The translations under genes were made by a program, and so were the position numbers. Positions 31,719 through 44,574 of a stretch of 64,000 nucleotides of DNA are shown piece by piece (within the stretch, counting starts at the first letter, position 1; each line of letters begins with the position of its first letter). The stretch comes from Kushneria indalinina DSM 14324 (GTDB taxonomy: Bacteria > Pseudomonadota > Gammaproteobacteria > Pseudomonadales > Halomonadaceae): assembly GCF_003385845.1 (NCBI RefSeq), contig NZ_QRDJ01000011.1:16223-80222 (forward strand), read 5' to 3'. Below the pieces are notes generated by a model. It saw only the letters and a program-made list of their open reading frames with translations. It was not told where the DNA came from and searched no databases.

Positions 31719-32194
31719 CCAGGGTTCCGATGACGGTGCAGGGCGAACAGGCCCTGCGTGAAGAGCTCAACCAGCTCAAGAGTGTTGATCGTCCGCGTGT
31801 GATCGCGGACATTTCCGAGGCGCGCGAACACGGCGATCTCAAGGAGAACGCCGAGTATCACGCCGCGCGTGAGCAGCAGGGGTTTATCGAAGGGCGCATT
31901 CAGGAAATCGAATCGCGCCTGTCCAATGCTCAGGTCATTGATGTCACCAAGATGCCGCATACCGGCAAGGTCATCTTTGGTACCACGGTCAGGCTTTTAA
32001 ACCTCGATACTGACGAGGAGGTGGCCTACCGCATCGTCGGTGAGGATGAGGCCAGCATCAAGGACGGCAAGATTTCGGTCAATTCCCCCATCGCCCGTGC
32101 GCTGGTAGGCAAGGCCGAAGGCGATGTGGTCAATGTGCGCACGCCCGGCGGCGACGTTGAGTATGAAATCGACAGCGTCGAGCATGTCGGCTGA
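31715..32194 (+). CDS. greA: Transcription elongation factor GreA
   Basis: GreA rescues backtracked RNA polymerase by stimulating transcript cleavage. The 159-residue protein has the N-terminal coiled coil with the acidic tip ([30 protein letters not shown]) and an FKBP-like C-terminal domain ending [30 protein letters not shown]. The start overlaps the carB stop by 4 bp, so greA is translationally coupled to carAB. Confidence 0.97.
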   Translation: MTRVPMTVQGEQALREELNQLKSVDRPRVIADISEAREHGDLKENAEYHAAREQQGFIEGRIQEIESRLSNAQVIDVTKMPHTGKVIFGTTVRLLNLDTDEEVAYRIVGEDEASIKDGKISVNSPIARALVGKAEGDVVNVRTPGGDVEYEIDSVEHVG

Positions 32195-32222
32195 TTCAGG
32201 CCATGTGATCTGCGCCACGAAA

Positions 32223-32251
32223 AAAGCCCCCGACACTGTCGGGGGCTTTTG
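32223..32251. terminator. Bidirectional terminator between greA and yhbY
   Basis: The stem AAAAGCCCCCGACA / TGTCGGGGGCTTTT lies between convergent genes, with A and T runs giving a terminator on both strands. Confidence 0.92.
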
Positions 32252-32290
32252 CATGGTGCTCACCTGTCGCAGGCAGGTACTGCGTGGCGA

Positions 32291-32602
32291 TTACTGCGTA
32301 TAGCGTGCCACGTTGGAGAGTCTGGGGTCTGCCTTCGGGTTGTGGCGATAAAGCAGGGCAGTCTTGCCGATGCTTTGTACCAGTTCGGCCCCGGATTGCT
32401 CCAGCAGGTGATTGATGATTTCGGCCCGCTCGTCGCGCTCGGCGCCGGCAATGCTGACCTTGATCAGTTCGTGGTCGGCGAGTGCACGCTCCAGCTCGCC
32501 CATGACACCCTCGGTCAGGCCCTTGTCACCGATCCGGACAACCGGATTGAGAATATGGCCGACGCTTCGCAGGGTTTTCTTTTGTGCCGCTGTAAGGCTC
32601 AT
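32291..32602 (-). CDS. yhbY: Ribosome assembly RNA-binding protein YhbY (CRM domain)
   Basis: This 103-residue single CRM-domain protein begins MSLTAAQKKTLRSVGHILNPVVRIGDKGLTEGV and contains the GxxG-like loop and ALADHELIKVSIAG. YhbY associates with pre-50S particles in E. coli. It is divergent from rlmE, which methylates 23S rRNA, a conserved pairing in gammaproteobacteria. Confidence 0.95.
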   Translation of the reverse strand: MSLTAAQKKTLRSVGHILNPVVRIGDKGLTEGVMGELERALADHELIKVSIAGAERDERAEIINHLLEQSGAELVQSIGKTALLYRHNPKADPRLSNVARYTQ

Positions 32603-32760
32603 GATATGTTGAAAACTCTCGATCCCTTTTCATGTGCAACCATCTTACTCCAGACAACGGCAGTGGCGCCAACGGTTGTATCGCGTTCGGTGGCCTTATC
32701 CTTTGGTCATGCTGGCGTTTGATCGCTGTAGCACTGCAATCCCTTTTTTCGGAAGTTAAC

Positions 32761-33408
32761 GTGACACGAGCCAAAAAGCCGCCTGTCGGCAAAAAGGCTT
32801 CAGCCGATAACGGCTGGATGAAGGAACATTTTGACGATATCTGGGTAAAGCGCAGCTGGGCCGATGGCTATCGCTCCCGCGCCAGCTACAAGCTGCTTGA
32901 AATAGACGATCGCGATCGTCTGTTTGCGCCGGGCATGAGTGTGGTGGATCTTGGTGCCGCACCGGGTGGATGGAGTCAGGTCGCCATGGCGCGTGTAGGG
33001 GAGCAGGGGCAGGTGATCGCCACTGATATTCTCGACATGGATGCCATTGCAGGCGTGGATTTCATTCAGGGTGACTTTACGGAAGAGCAGACGCTGCATG
33101 CTATGCTCAAGGCGCTCGGGAATCGGCGGGTCAATGTTGTGTTATCGGACATGGCGCCCAACCTGAGTGGGCAGATGGCCATTGATCAGCCAGGCGCCAT
33201 GTATCTTGTAGAGCTGGCGCTTGATATGGCTCAGCAGGTGCTGATGCCGGGTGGCGATTTCCTGACCAAAATCTTCCAGGGCGAAGGTTTTGATCAGTAT
33301 CTAAAGGAAATGCGTCTCCGGTTCGATAAGGTAGTGACTCGCAAGCCCGATGCCTCGCGTCCAAGATCGCGAGAAGTATATCTGCTGGGGCGTGGTTTTC
33401 GCGCTTGA
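32761..33408 (+). CDS. rlmE: 23S rRNA 2'-O-ribose U2552 methyltransferase RlmE (FtsJ/RrmJ)
   Basis: This 215-residue SAM-dependent methyltransferase acts late in 50S assembly. The GTG start at 32761 is preferred because family proteins begin with a short basic stretch ([11 protein letters not shown]); the upstream frame to 32632 is hydrophobic and overlaps the yhbY control region. The SAM loop is [15 protein letters not shown]. The catalytic K-D-K-E tetrad is in [30 protein letters not shown] and [12 protein letters not shown]. It is followed by ftsH, the usual heat-shock-associated pair. Confidence 0.96.
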   Translation: MTRAKKPPVGKKASADNGWMKEHFDDIWVKRSWADGYRSRASYKLLEIDDRDRLFAPGMSVVDLGAAPGGWSQVAMARVGEQGQVIATDILDMDAIAGVDFIQGDFTEEQTLHAMLKALGNRRVNVVLSDMAPNLSGQMAIDQPGAMYLVELALDMAQQVLMPGGDFLTKIFQGEGFDQYLKEMRLRFDKVVTRKPDASRPRSREVYLLGRGFRA

Positions 33409-33495
33409 GCTTGTAATCGACAGGCCGCGCCCCAAGCTATTCGACACATACCGGGCCACGCCTGGCAGGCAGAATCACGTAGTGAGGGTGTCCCC

Positions 33496-35472
33496 TTGAA
33501 CGACATGGCCAAGAATCTGATCCTATGGTTGATTATCGCAGCGGTTTTGCTGACGGTATTCAACAACTTCAGCGTCGATAATTCGCCGCAGGCGATGAAC
33601 TACTCCCAGTTCGTCGAGCAGGTGCAAAACAACCAGATCCGTCAGGTCACCATCGATGGTTACGACATTCGTGGTGAGCGTGACGATGGTTCCAGCTTTC
33701 AGACCATCAGGCCGTCTGCCGAAGACCCGCGCCTGATGGATGATCTGCTCAGCAACAACGTTACGGTGGTAGGCAAGGAGCCCGATCAGCAAAGCATCTG
33801 GTCGCGGCTGTTGATTGCCAGCTTCCCGATATTGCTGATTCTGGGCATTTTCCTGTTTTTCATGCGCCAGATGCAGGGCGGTGGCACCGGCAAGGGCGGC
33901 CCCATGAGCTTTGGCAAGTCCAAGGCCAAGCTGCTTTCTCATGAACAGGTCAAGACGACCTTCAAGGATGTGGCCGGATGTGACGAGGCCAAGGAGGAAG
34001 TCGAAGAGCTGGTCGACTTCCTGAAGGATCCTTCCAAGTTTCAGCGTCTTGGCGGACAGATCCCACGGGGTGTGCTGCTGGTAGGCCCTCCCGGCACCGG
34101 CAAGACCCTGCTCGCAAAGGCCATCGCCGGCGAGGCGCGGGTACCTTTCTTTACCATTTCGGGGTCGGACTTCGTTGAAATGTTCGTGGGTGTCGGCGCC
34201 TCTCGAGTGCGTGACATGTTCGAGCAGGCCAAAAAGCAGGCGCCCTGCATCATCTTCATCGATGAGATCGATGCCGTGGGCCGCTCGCGTGGTTCCGGCA
34301 TGGGTGGCGGTCATGATGAGCGCGAGCAGACCCTCAATCAGCTGCTGGTCGAGATGGATGGTTTTGAAGCCAATGAAGGCATCATCATCATTGCCGCGAC
34401 CAACCGCCCTGACGTACTTGACCCTGCGCTGTTGCGCCCGGGCCGCTTTGACCGTCAGGTGACCGTCGGACTCCCCGACATTCGAGGCCGCGAGCATATT
34501 CTGGGCGTACACCTTCGCAAGGTGCCGCTGGCCGATGACGTCAAGCCCGAGATGATCGCACGCGGGACGCCGGGCTTTTCGGGCGCCGAGCTTGCCAACG
34601 TGGTGAACGAGGCCGCTCTTTTTGCAGCTCGCAAGAACCGTCGACTGATCGGTATGGCCGAGCTCGAAATGGCCAAGGACAAGATCATGATGGGAGCTGA
34701 AAAGCGCTCGATGGTCATGTCCGAGAAGGAAAAGCGCAATACGGCCTACCATGAAGCCGGGCATGCCATTATCGGGCTTTTGATGCCGGAGCATGATTCG
34801 GTCTACAAGGTCACCATCATTCCGCGTGGCCGGGCACTGGGTGTGACCATGTTCCTCCCCAACGAGGATCGTTACAGCTATACGCGCCAGCAGATCATCA
34901 GTCAGATCTGTTCACTGTTCGGCGGGCGTATTGCCGAAGAGATGACGCTGGGGCCCAATGGCGTGACGACCGGGGCTTCCAACGATATCAAGCGTGCCAC
35001 CGAGCTGGCTCACAACATGGTCGCCAAGTGGGGGCTGTCGCAGGAGATGGGCCCGCTGATGTACGACGAGGATGAGTCGCATCAGTTCCTGGGTGGCCCG
35101 GGTGGCGGAGGCAGCAAGTTCAGCTCGGCGGAAACATCGTCGAGGCTGGATCGTGAGATTCGCCGCATCATTGATGAGTGCTATCAGCAGGCCGAACAGA
35201 TTCTGCACGACAATCGCGACAAGCTGGATGCGATGACGGACGCCTTGATCAAGTTCGAAACCATCGATGCCGAACAGATCAACGACATCATGGAAGGACG
35301 TGATCCACGTCCGCCGAAGGAGCCGGGCAGCAGTGGTCCGAGCGGTGGTCTGGGGACTCCCGATACCACTCCTTCGGATGTCCGTCCGGCCGATGATGAT
35401 CCGGAAGGGGACAGCGCTGACGATACACGGCGTCGCCCGTCGGATCCGCTGGGCGGTTCCTCCGGACATTGA
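33496..35472 (+). CDS. ftsH: ATP-dependent zinc metalloprotease FtsH
   Basis: FtsH degrades unassembled membrane proteins and regulators such as sigma-32 at the inner membrane. The 658-residue protein has two membrane helices (about 7-23 and 97-117) and an AAA+ domain with [19 protein letters not shown] and the SRH region. The zinc site HEAGH lies in [11 protein letters not shown], and the C-terminal tail is acidic and Pro/Gly-rich. The TTG at 33496 has GAGGGTG at a good distance; the ATG at 33505 (MAKNLIL) is the alternative. Confidence 0.97.
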   Translation: MNDMAKNLILWLIIAAVLLTVFNNFSVDNSPQAMNYSQFVEQVQNNQIRQVTIDGYDIRGERDDGSSFQTIRPSAEDPRLMDDLLSNNVTVVGKEPDQQSIWSRLLIASFPILLILGIFLFFMRQMQGGGTGKGGPMSFGKSKAKLLSHEQVKTTFKDVAGCDEAKEEVEELVDFLKDPSKFQRLGGQIPRGVLLVGPPGTGKTLLAKAIAGEARVPFFTISGSDFVEMFVGVGASRVRDMFEQAKKQAPCIIFIDEIDAVGRSRGSGMGGGHDEREQTLNQLLVEMDGFEANEGIIIIAATNRPDVLDPALLRPGRFDRQVTVGLPDIRGREHILGVHLRKVPLADDVKPEMIARGTPGFSGAELANVVNEAALFAARKNRRLIGMAELEMAKDKIMMGAEKRSMVMSEKEKRNTAYHEAGHAIIGLLMPEHDSVYKVTIIPRGRALGVTMFLPNEDRYSYTRQQIISQICSLFGGRIAEEMTLGPNGVTTGASNDIKRATELAHNMVAKWGLSQEMGPLMYDEDESHQFLGGPGGGGSKFSSAETSSRLDREIRRIIDECYQQAEQILHDNRDKLDAMTDALIKFETIDAEQINDIMEGRDPRPPKEPGSSGPSGGLGTPDTTPSDVRPADDDPEGDSADDTRRRPSDPLGGSSGH

Positions 35473-35492
35473 CCCAGGTTTTACGTATCATG

Positions 35493-35516
35493 ACCGCCCT
35501 TCGGGGCGGTTTTTTT
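35493..35516 (+). terminator. Terminator after ftsH
   Basis: The stem ACCGCCC / GGGCGGT (with TTCG loop) is followed by six or more T, 20 bp after ftsH. Confidence 0.9.
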
Positions 35517-35567
35517 ATGCCCGACGATTACAATGACGGATCGTTAGTCCAGGTTTCAGGAATCTCC

Positions 35568-36422
35568 ATGTCGAATGCATCTACCTACATGACATGCGGC
35601 GAGCGCCACCAGCTGGCGCTGGACAGGCCTCATGTGATGGGAATTCTCAACGTCACTCCGGACTCCTTTTCCGATGGGGGGCAACATGCCGTGGGTGATG
35701 CTGCGCTGCGTCGTGCTGAAGAGATGCTTCGAGAGGGCGCTGATATTATCGATGTCGGGGGAGAATCCACCCGGCCCGGCGCGACACCTGTCGGCGTACA
35801 GGAGGAGATGGATCGGGTCGCGCCGATCGTGGAGCGGTTGGCAGGCGAGCTGGGGGCGCTGGTATCAGTAGATACCAGTGCACCGGAGGTCATGACCGCC
35901 ATCACCGCCGCGGGGGCCGGCATGATCAACGATGTCCGCTCACTAAGGCGTCCGGGTGCGCTTGAGGCGGCGGCTGAATCGGGATTGCCGGTATGCCTGA
36001 TGCATATGGTGGGTGAGCCCGATAACATGCAAAATGATCCGCAATATGAGCGTCCCATTGAAGAGGAAGTGGCGACCTTTCTGGACCAGCAGCTCGCCCG
36101 CTGCCGTGACGCCGGCATCGCTGCCGAGCGACTACTGGTCGATCCGGGCTTTGGGTTTGCAAAGACGCTTGCGCACAATTTGCGTCTGATGAATCGCCTA
36201 GAGTATCTCCAGCGTCTGGGTTACCCCCTGCTGGTCGGTACCTCTCGCAAGGGCATGATCGGTCGTGCGCTGTCTCGCAAGGTTGATGAACGTCTCCATG
36301 GTGGGTTGGCGTTGACAGCTCTTGCCGTCAGCAAGGGGGCCTGGATAATCAGAACACATGATGTCGCGGCCAGCGCTGATGCCGTTGGCATGACCTGTGC
36401 AGTACTCAAGGAAGGCAAATAG
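35568..36422 (+). CDS. folP: Dihydropteroate synthase
   Basis: FolP joins pterin pyrophosphate and p-aminobenzoate in folate synthesis and is the sulfonamide target. The 284-residue TIM barrel has [58 protein letters not shown] and [11 protein letters not shown]. The start [16 protein letters not shown] at 35568 follows the ftsH terminator; upstream starts would read through the hairpin. The gene is coupled closely to glmM, 2 bp downstream. Confidence 0.96.
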   Translation: MSNASTYMTCGERHQLALDRPHVMGILNVTPDSFSDGGQHAVGDAALRRAEEMLREGADIIDVGGESTRPGATPVGVQEEMDRVAPIVERLAGELGALVSVDTSAPEVMTAITAAGAGMINDVRSLRRPGALEAAAESGLPVCLMHMVGEPDNMQNDPQYERPIEEEVATFLDQQLARCRDAGIAAERLLVDPGFGFAKTLAHNLRLMNRLEYLQRLGYPLLVGTSRKGMIGRALSRKVDERLHGGLALTALAVSKGAWIIRTHDVAASADAVGMTCAVLKEGK

Positions 36423-36424
36423 CA

Positions 36425-37786
<1,362 letters not shown>

Positions 37787-37895
37787 AGAAGGCGGGGCGT
37801 GGTTGTGTTCACGCCATCGCTCCATTAACATCGCCCTCCTTGCGGAGGCGTCTACCACTACTTTCCTGTTCCCGACAGGCTAGGGAGAAGTCACC

Positions 37896-38645
37896 ATGCG
37901 TAAGCCACTGATTGCCGGCAACTGGAAGATGAATGGTTCGCTGGAGCTGCTGGAAACAATGAAGCAGGCACTGACGTCTGCACAGATTTCCTCCAGCGTT
38001 GATGTCGCCATCATTCCGCCCTTCACGCTGCTCATGTCAGCAAAAGAGGTGTTGGCGGGAAGTTCGACAGGACTCGGCGCGCAAACCCTTCATCCCGAAT
38101 CATCAGGCGCCTACACCGGTGAGATCAGTGCTTCCATGCTGACAGAGTGCGGTGTCGGCTATGTGCTGGTGGGCCATTCCGAGCGCCGTACCCTGTTCGC
38201 TGAAGATGATCAGGCCGTGCTGGCTCGGGTCAGGGCAGCCCTCGGCGCCGGACTGACCCCCGTGTTGTGTATCGGTGAAACGCTCGAAGAGCGGGAAGCT
38301 GATCGGGTAGAAACGGTGGTGCTGGGCCAGGTTAAAACCGTCATTGATGCCCTTTCCGCAGAGGAGCGCTCAAGACTGGTGATGGCCTATGAGCCGGTCT
38401 GGGCCATCGGTACGGGCCGTACGGCGACCCCCGAGCAGGCGCAGCAGGTACATGCCATGATTCGTTCCTGGCTGTCAGACAAGGATCCAGCTCTGGGAGA
38501 AGGCATGCGTCTGCTCTATGGCGGCAGCATGAAGGCCGACAATGCTGGCGATCTTCTTTCCCAGCCGGATATCGATGGGGGGCTGATAGGCGGCGCCTCG
38601 CTTAAACCCGATGACTTTATTGCGATTTGTCACGCAGCAGGTTGA
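37896..38645 (+). CDS. tpiA: Triosephosphate isomerase
   Basis: This 249-residue glycolytic TIM-barrel enzyme has all catalytic elements: Lys in AGNWKMNG, His in LVGHSERR, Glu in AYEPVWAIGTG, and the phosphate loop YGGSMKADNAG. It lies between glmM and secG, as in Pseudomonas, with GGGAGAAG before the start. The 109-bp gap from glmM contains no clear terminator. Confidence 0.97.
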   Translation: MRKPLIAGNWKMNGSLELLETMKQALTSAQISSSVDVAIIPPFTLLMSAKEVLAGSSTGLGAQTLHPESSGAYTGEISASMLTECGVGYVLVGHSERRTLFAEDDQAVLARVRAALGAGLTPVLCIGETLEEREADRVETVVLGQVKTVIDALSAEERSRLVMAYEPVWAIGTGRTATPEQAQQVHAMIRSWLSDKDPALGEGMRLLYGGSMKADNAGDLLSQPDIDGGLIGGASLKPDDFIAICHAAG

Positions 38646-38649
38646 TTAA

Positions 38650-39054
38650 ATGTACGTTGCCATCATTCTGATTCACGTCCTTCTTGCCATCAGCCTGATT
38701 GCGCTGGTGCTCTTGCAGCGCGGCAAGGGAGCCGAGGCCGGTGCTGCCTTTGGCGGCGGTGCCTCGCAAACGGTACTGGGCTCGCAGGGCGCTTCCAAGA
38801 CGCTTGCACGCCTGACCGCCGTACTGGCTGCCCTGTTTTTCGCAACATCGCTGGGCATTGCCTGGCTGGTGGATAGCGGCAATGAATCTCAAAGCGGTAT
38901 TCCCGACGCCAGCGTCATCGAGCAGCAGCGCAGCAGCGCACCGAGCCTGGATGATGGCGACGATGCCCCCAGGGCACCTGCGAACCAGCAGGGTAGCGGT
39001 AGCGATGCAGAGGGTCTGACCGTGCCTTCTACAGATGACAATAGCGGTAATTAA
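38650..39054 (+). CDS. secG: Preprotein translocase subunit SecG
   Basis: SecG is the small auxiliary subunit of the SecYEG channel. The 134-residue protein has two membrane helices (about 2-22 and 52-74) separated by the conserved QRGKGAEAGAAFGGGASQTVLGSQG loop. A hydrophilic Ser/Asp-rich tail of about 55 residues follows. It begins 4 bp after tpiA and precedes tRNA-Leu, the standard order in gammaproteobacteria. Confidence 0.95.
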   Translation: MYVAIILIHVLLAISLIALVLLQRGKGAEAGAAFGGGASQTVLGSQGASKTLARLTAVLAALFFATSLGIAWLVDSGNESQSGIPDASVIEQQRSSAPSLDDGDDAPRAPANQQGSGSDAEGLTVPSTDDNSGN

Positions 39055-39200
39055 TGCAGGTTTCATGCATCGCTTGACGAATCGCGTCAGGGGATGCATA
39101 ATCTCGCGCCAGTGATGAGGCGCTTACACAGTAGCGCTTTATCACTTGTCTGACAGAAGTTGTCGGGCATGACAGAAAGCAGGTTTCTGTCAAACCGAAA

Positions 39201-39287
39201 GCCGAAGTGGTGGAATTGGTAGACACGCTATCTTGAGGGGGTAGTGACTGTATGGTCGTGCGGGTTCAAGTCCCGCCTTCGGCACCA
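39201..39287 (+). tRNA. tRNA-Leu (GAG)
   Basis: This is an 87-nt class II tRNA. The acceptor is GCCGAAG/CTTCGGC, the anticodon stem CTATC/GGTAG surrounds TTGAGGG (anticodon GAG), and a long variable arm is present. T-arm GGGTTCAAGTCCC and CCA are encoded. It lies between secG and the initiator tRNA. Confidence 0.97.
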
Positions 39288-39362
39288 TCGGAACTGAAAG
39301 TCGCGACAGACGGATCATGTTGATTCGGCAGGACAAAGTCCTTATACTGATTGCGCTATTGA

Positions 39363-39439
<77 letters not shown>

Positions 39440-39471
39440 TCCAGGTGTTAATGGATGGAAATTTTTTCCCG

Positions 39472-39500
39472 AAAAGCCCCTTCCATCGAAGGGGCTTTTT
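39472..39500 (+). terminator. Terminator between tRNA-fMet and rimP
   Basis: The stem AAAAGCCCCTTC / GAAGGGGCTTTTT with a short CAT loop lies 32 bp after the tRNA. Some read-through into rimP-nusA is expected from the conserved arrangement. Confidence 0.88.
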
Positions 39501-39591
39501 GTTACAGCGCAACAAGATCGCTCATCAGTCACCTCATCTGCTCTCCTGTATTTTCGCTCAGGTGCCTGATGCCACTGCAGGAGGCCATGTC

Positions 39592-40053
39592 GTGCCAACC
39601 AGGCAAGAAACACTGCATACGCTGATAGAACCCGCCGTCGCAGCGCTCGGCTTCGAACTCTGGGGCATCGATTACAGCGCCCAGGGCAAGCATTCCAAGC
39701 TGGTGGTCTATATCGAACACGAAAATGGTGTTGGTGTGGATGATTGTGCCGATGTCAGTCGGCAGGTAAGTGCTCTTCTGGATGTAGAAGATCCTCTTCC
39801 CGGACAGTATCAACTTGAAGTGTCCTCTCCCGGGATGGATCGCCCGCTTTACTTCCTGTCACATTTCACCCGATTTGCCGGTCACACGATTACATTGAAG
39901 CTGCGTGCGCCCTTTGAAGGGCAGCGTCGTTTCAAGGGGCTGTTGGCAGGTGTCGAGGGTGATGAAGTGCTGCTGCAGTTTAACGACGAAGAGTATGGAT
40001 TTCCTATCGAGACCATTGAGCAGGCACGTGTTGTGCCCGGGTTTGATAACTGA
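39592..40053 (+). CDS. rimP: Ribosome maturation factor RimP
   Basis: RimP assists 30S subunit maturation. The 153-residue protein starts at a GTG (PTRQETLHTLIEPAVAALGFELWG), with AGGAGG 7 nt upstream; longer frames reach back over the terminator and were rejected. Conserved segments are GIDYSAQGKHSKLVVYIE, DDCADVSRQVSALLDVEDPLPGQYQLEVSSPGMDRPL, and a C-terminal Sm-like domain. It begins the rimP-nusA-infB-rbfA-truB-rpsO-pnp cluster. Confidence 0.96.
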   Translation: MPTRQETLHTLIEPAVAALGFELWGIDYSAQGKHSKLVVYIEHENGVGVDDCADVSRQVSALLDVEDPLPGQYQLEVSSPGMDRPLYFLSHFTRFAGHTITLKLRAPFEGQRRFKGLLAGVEGDEVLLQFNDEEYGFPIETIEQARVVPGFDN

Positions 40054-40093
40054 TGCTTGATGATAACAAGGACTTTTCTGGCGAGGCACAGGC

Positions 40094-41578
40094 ATGAGCA
40101 AGGACATTTTGCTGGTCGTCGATGCAATATCGAATGAAAAGGGTGTCCCCCGCGACATTATTTTCGAAGCCGTTGAGGCGGCGCTGGCCAGCGCCTCCCG
40201 CAAGCGCTACGAAGGCAAGGATGTCGACATTCGTGTGCGTATCGATCGCAACAGCGGCGATTACGATACCTTCAGGCGCTGGACGGTCGTGCCTGATGAG
40301 GACTACACCACCTCGGCACGTCAGATACCACTGGGTGCCGCAGAAGAGCGCGATGAGCCGCTGGGTCTGAATGCCGTGGTGGAAGAACAGATTGAATCCG
40401 CCGAGTTTGGCCGGATCGCTGCCCAGACGGCCAAGCAGGTCATCGTACAGAAGGTGCGCGAAGCCGAGCGCGCCGAAATTGTACGCCAGTACGCCGAACG
40501 TGAAGGCGAACTGGTAGGCGGTAGTGTCAAGAAAACCACACGTGATGGCCTGATAATCGATCTCGGCGATAACGCCGAGGGGTTCCTGCCGCGCGGTGAA
40601 ATGATCCCGGGCGAGCGCTATCGTCTCAATGAACGTGTCAGGGCGCTGCTCTGGCGTGTGGACCCCGAGGCGCGCGGTGCGCAGCTGATCCTTTCGCGTA
40701 CTCGCCCCGAGTTTCTGGTGGAGCTGTTTACCATTGAGGTGCCCGAGATCTCGGAGCAGCTCATCGAAATCAAGGGCGCTGCACGCGATCCGGGCTCTCG
40801 AGCCAAGATTGCCGTCAAGACCAACGACCGTCGTATTGATCCGGTCGGTGCCTGTGTCGGCATGCGTGGTTCCAGGGTTCAGGCCGTTTCAAACGAGCTT
40901 CGCAATGAGCGTGTGGACATCGTGCTCTGGGACGATAATCCTGCTCAGCTGGTCATCAATGCCATGGCGCCTGCTGATGTGGCCTCCATCCTCGTGGATG
41001 AAGACACTCATGCCATGGACGTCGCCGTCGGCGAGGACAATCTGGCGCAGGCCATCGGACGCAGTGGACAGAATGTGCGTCTGGCCAGCGAGCTGACAGG
41101 CTGGACGCTCAACGTCATGACGGAGGAGGAAGCCGAAGGACGCCGCGAGCAGGAACTCGACAGCTATATCGAATACTTCATCAATCATCTGGATGTTGAC
41201 GAAGAGATGGCACGACTGCTGGTGGAAGAAGGGTTTACTTCGCTTGAAGAAGTGGCCTATGTCCCGCTGGAAGAGATGCTGGAAGTCGACGGCTTTGATG
41301 AGTCGCTGGTCGAAGAGCTGCGTGCGCGTGCCAAGGATGAATTGCTCAATCTGGCCATTAAATCCGAAGAAGAACTGGACGGCACCGCGCCCGCCGAGGA
41401 TCTGCTCTCAATGGAGGGTATGGATCAGCATCTTGCCTACCGGCTGGCCGGGCGAGGAATTATCACCATGGAAGATCTTGCCGAGCAGTCCATTGAAGAC
41501 CTCAAGGATATTGAGGGAATGGATGAAGAACGCGCAGCGGCACTGATCATGACGGCCCGGGCGCCGTGGTTCGAATAA
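40094..41578 (+). CDS. nusA: Transcription termination/antitermination factor NusA
   Basis: The 494-residue protein has the RNA-polymerase-binding N-terminal domain (about 1-125), then S1 ([34 protein letters not shown]), KH1 and KH2 ([43 protein letters not shown]). Two acidic C-terminal repeats (about 360-494) with helix-hairpin-helix pairs follow, as in E. coli. It modulates pausing, intrinsic termination and rRNA antitermination. It is 40 bp downstream of rimP. Confidence 0.98.
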   Translation: MSKDILLVVDAISNEKGVPRDIIFEAVEAALASASRKRYEGKDVDIRVRIDRNSGDYDTFRRWTVVPDEDYTTSARQIPLGAAEERDEPLGLNAVVEEQIESAEFGRIAAQTAKQVIVQKVREAERAEIVRQYAEREGELVGGSVKKTTRDGLIIDLGDNAEGFLPRGEMIPGERYRLNERVRALLWRVDPEARGAQLILSRTRPEFLVELFTIEVPEISEQLIEIKGAARDPGSRAKIAVKTNDRRIDPVGACVGMRGSRVQAVSNELRNERVDIVLWDDNPAQLVINAMAPADVASILVDEDTHAMDVAVGEDNLAQAIGRSGQNVRLASELTGWTLNVMTEEEAEGRREQELDSYIEYFINHLDVDEEMARLLVEEGFTSLEEVAYVPLEEMLEVDGFDESLVEELRARAKDELLNLAIKSEEELDGTAPAEDLLSMEGMDQHLAYRLAGRGIITMEDLAEQSIEDLKDIEGMDEERAAALIMTARAPWFE

Positions 41579-41619
41579 TCCATCGTATCGCGACAGGTCA
41601 CGGGCTCAGGAGGTCATAA

Positions 41620-44142
41620 ATGGCAGAAACAACAGTCAAGGAATTTGCCGGCAAGGTGGGGCGTGATGTCAGCCGCCTGCTGGAGCAGATGAGTGAAGCA
41701 GGCCTGCCCCACAAGGCAGAAAATGATGCGGTCTCGGAAGAAGACAAGCAGAAGCTGCTCGATTATCTCACCAAGAGTCACGGCGGTGCCGGCGCACGCG
41801 GTAACAAGAACCGCATCACCATGACGCGCAAGACGCGCAGCAAGATTCGTACCGGCGATGGTCGCAACAAGACCATCGAGGTGCAGGTGCGCAAAAAGCG
41901 TACTTACGTCAAGCGTGGCGATGAAGAAAACGGCGAGGAAGAGCAGGCCCCGGTTGCCGAGCAGACCGGTGAAGCCACCGCCGCTCCGGCAGCGGCTGAA
42001 GCGCCTGCGCAGGAAACTGTAGAGACGCCTGCTGCCGAAGCCACTGCGACAACAGCTGATGACAAGGCAGCCAACAGCGCCGTACCGACTGAAGACGTTG
42101 TTGTGGCGCCTTCAGCAGAGGTTGAAGCGAGTGAGCCGGCAGTCGAAGCGCCGCCACGTGAATCGCGTAACGACAACAGTCGTCGCACTACCCGTCGGGG
42201 TGAAGGCGGCAAGTCGGCCGGCGGTCGTCGTGACGAGCGCCGTGATGACGCCGATGAACGCAGCGAGCGTAATGAGCGCAAGCGCGGCGGCAAGAAGGTC
42301 AAGCGCGCCGAACAGCGTCGCGGCAGCCGCCGTGGCGGTAGCGGTCGTAGCGATAATGCACACGGTTTCCAGAAGCCGGTGCAGAATATCGTGCGCGAAG
42401 TCGCTATCCCGGAATCCATCAGCGTGGCGGATCTTGCCGACAAGATGGCCATCAAGGCCAACGAAGTCATCAAGGCCATGTTCAAGATGGGCGCGGCCGT
42501 CACCATCAACCAGACCATCGATCAGGATACTGCCGCGATCGTGGTCGAGGAGATGGGTCACACGCCCAAACTGGTGAAGGAAGATGCCCTCGAGACCGAA
42601 GTACTCGAGAACATCTCCTATGAAGGTGAGCAGATATCGCGCGCACCGGTCGTGACCGTCATGGGCCACGTCGACCACGGCAAGACCTCGCTTCTGGACT
42701 ACATTCGTCGCACCAAGGTGGCGACCGGTGAAGCCGGCGGCATCACCCAGCATATCGGCGCTTATCACGTCGAGCATGACAATGGCGATGTCACCTTCCT
42801 CGATACACCTGGTCACGCCGCCTTTACGGCCATGCGTGCCCGTGGTGCTCAGGCCACCGACGTGGTCATCCTGGTGGTGGCGGCCGATGACGGCGTCATG
42901 CCGCAGACGGTCGAGGCCATCGAGCACGCCAAGGCCGCAGGCGTACCGCTGGTGGTCGCGGTCAACAAGATTGACAAGGCGGGTGCTGATCCGGATCGCG
43001 TGCGCAACGAGCTGTCACAGCGCGGCGTTATCTCGGAAGAGTGGGGCGGTGATACCCAGTTTGTTCATGTGTCGGCCAAAAGCGGCGAAAACATTGACGG
43101 ACTGCTGGAAGCCGTACTGCTGGTCTCCGAAGTACTGGAGCTCAAGGCCGTCCCCGAAGCACCCGGCAAGGGCGTTGTGGTCGAGTCTCGCCTGGATCGC
43201 GGTCGTGGCCCGGTCGCTACCGTACTGGTACAAAACGGCACGCTCAGGAAAGGCGATGTCGTGCTGGCCGGCCTCCACTATGGTCGTGTAAGAGCGCTGG
43301 TCAACGAACTGGGCAAGCAGGTCGATGAAGCCGGGCCTTCCATGCCGGTCGAAATCCTCGGTCTGGGCGGTACGCCGGAAGCCGGTGATGACTTCATGGT
43401 GCTGGCCGACGAGAAGAAGGCGCGTGAAGTGGCCAACTTCCGTCAGGGCAAATATCGCGAAGTCCGTCTGGCGCGTCAGCAGAAGGCCAAGCTGGAGAAC
43501 ATGTTCAGCCAGATGGGTCAGGACGAAACCGCCACGGTCAATATCGTGCTCAAGGCCGACGTGCAGGGCTCCCTCGAAGCGATTCGCGGTGCGCTCGAAG
43601 AGCTGTCGACCGATGAAGTCAAGGTGGCCGTGGTCTCCTCTGGTGTCGGCGGTATCACTGAAACCGACACCAACCTGGCCGTTGCCTCCAATGCCATCAT
43701 CGTGGGCTTCAACGTCCGTGCCGATGCTTCCTCGCGCGATATCGTCGAGCGCGAAGGGCTGGATCTGCGCTACTACAGCGTCATCTATCAGCTCATCGAT
43801 GAGGTCAAGCTGGCGATGAGCGGTATGCTGGCACCGGAGTGGCGTGAAGAGATCGTCGGCGTGGCTGAAGTGCGTGACGTCTTCCGTGCTCCGAAAATCG
43901 GCGCCGTTGCCGGCTGTATGGTGATCGAAGGCAACGTGCATCGTCACAAGCGTATCCGTGTCCTGCGTGAAAACGTGGTGGTCTATGAAGGGGAGCTGGA
44001 ATCCCTGCGCCGCTTCAAGGATGACGTCAGCGAAGTGCGTAATGGCATGGAGTGCGGCATCGGGGTACGTAACTACAATGATGTCCAGGTCGGCGACAAG
44101 ATCGAAGTCTTTGACCAGATCGAGGTCCAGCGCTCCCTGTGA
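41620..44142 (+). CDS. infB: Translation initiation factor IF-2
   Basis: The 840-residue GTPase places initiator tRNA in the P site. It has an N-terminal IF2N domain and a long Ala/Glu- and Arg/Gly-rich linker (about 60-245). A second IF2N segment follows, then the G domain with [14 protein letters not shown] and NKID, and the C1-C2 domains ending QIEVQRSL. An internal start giving a shorter IF2 form, as in E. coli, was not evaluated. It is the third gene of the nusA cluster and works with the fMet tRNA encoded upstream. Confidence 0.98.
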   Translation: MAETTVKEFAGKVGRDVSRLLEQMSEAGLPHKAENDAVSEEDKQKLLDYLTKSHGGAGARGNKNRITMTRKTRSKIRTGDGRNKTIEVQVRKKRTYVKRGDEENGEEEQAPVAEQTGEATAAPAAAEAPAQETVETPAAEATATTADDKAANSAVPTEDVVVAPSAEVEASEPAVEAPPRESRNDNSRRTTRRGEGGKSAGGRRDERRDDADERSERNERKRGGKKVKRAEQRRGSRRGGSGRSDNAHGFQKPVQNIVREVAIPESISVADLADKMAIKANEVIKAMFKMGAAVTINQTIDQDTAAIVVEEMGHTPKLVKEDALETEVLENISYEGEQISRAPVVTVMGHVDHGKTSLLDYIRRTKVATGEAGGITQHIGAYHVEHDNGDVTFLDTPGHAAFTAMRARGAQATDVVILVVAADDGVMPQTVEAIEHAKAAGVPLVVAVNKIDKAGADPDRVRNELSQRGVISEEWGGDTQFVHVSAKSGENIDGLLEAVLLVSEVLELKAVPEAPGKGVVVESRLDRGRGPVATVLVQNGTLRKGDVVLAGLHYGRVRALVNELGKQVDEAGPSMPVEILGLGGTPEAGDDFMVLADEKKAREVANFRQGKYREVRLARQQKAKLENMFSQMGQDETATVNIVLKADVQGSLEAIRGALEELSTDEVKVAVVSSGVGGITETDTNLAVASNAIIVGFNVRADASSRDIVEREGLDLRYYSVIYQLIDEVKLAMSGMLAPEWREEIVGVAEVRDVFRAPKIGAVAGCMVIEGNVHRHKRIRVLRENVVVYEGELESLRRFKDDVSEVRNGMECGIGVRNYNDVQVGDKIEVFDQIEVQRSL

Positions 44143-44169
44143 GCGCTGCACCCATGACGGGAGCGGTTC

Positions 44170-44574
44170 ATGCGTGAATTCAGTCGTACGGATCGGGTCG
44201 GCGAGCAGCTGGCACACGAGCTGGCGCAGCTTATCCAGCGTGAGGTCAAGGATCCCCGGCTGGGCATGGTGACGGTCACGTCAGCCGATGTCAGTCGTGA
44301 TCTGAGCTATGCCGATGTTCACATTACCCTGATGGGTGAAAATGACCTGGAGCGCATTCGTGAAAACCTCGCCGTGCTCAAGCGAGCCAGCGGGTTTCTG
44401 CGTTCGCGTATCGCCCGGACCATGAAGCTTCGGCATGTGCCCGAGCTTCGTTTTCACTTCGACGAATCGGTCACCCGTGGGCATGAGCTTTCGAGTCTGA
44501 TCGAGCGTGCCGTGCAATCCGATCGTGATCGGGCCCCTGAAGATGATGAAAAGGGCCCGGAGCGCAGCGACTGA
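44170..44574 (+). CDS. rbfA: 30S ribosome-binding factor RbfA
   Basis: This 134-residue KH-like protein matures 16S rRNA and is important in the cold. Conserved parts are REFSRTDRVGEQLAHELAQLIQREVKDPRLGMVTVTSADVSRDLSYADVHITL and LRHVPELRFHFDESV. The last base of its TGA is the first base of the truB ATG, so the two are coupled. Confidence 0.96.
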   Translation: MREFSRTDRVGEQLAHELAQLIQREVKDPRLGMVTVTSADVSRDLSYADVHITLMGENDLERIRENLAVLKRASGFLRSRIARTMKLRHVPELRFHFDESVTRGHELSSLIERAVQSDRDRAPEDDEKGPERSD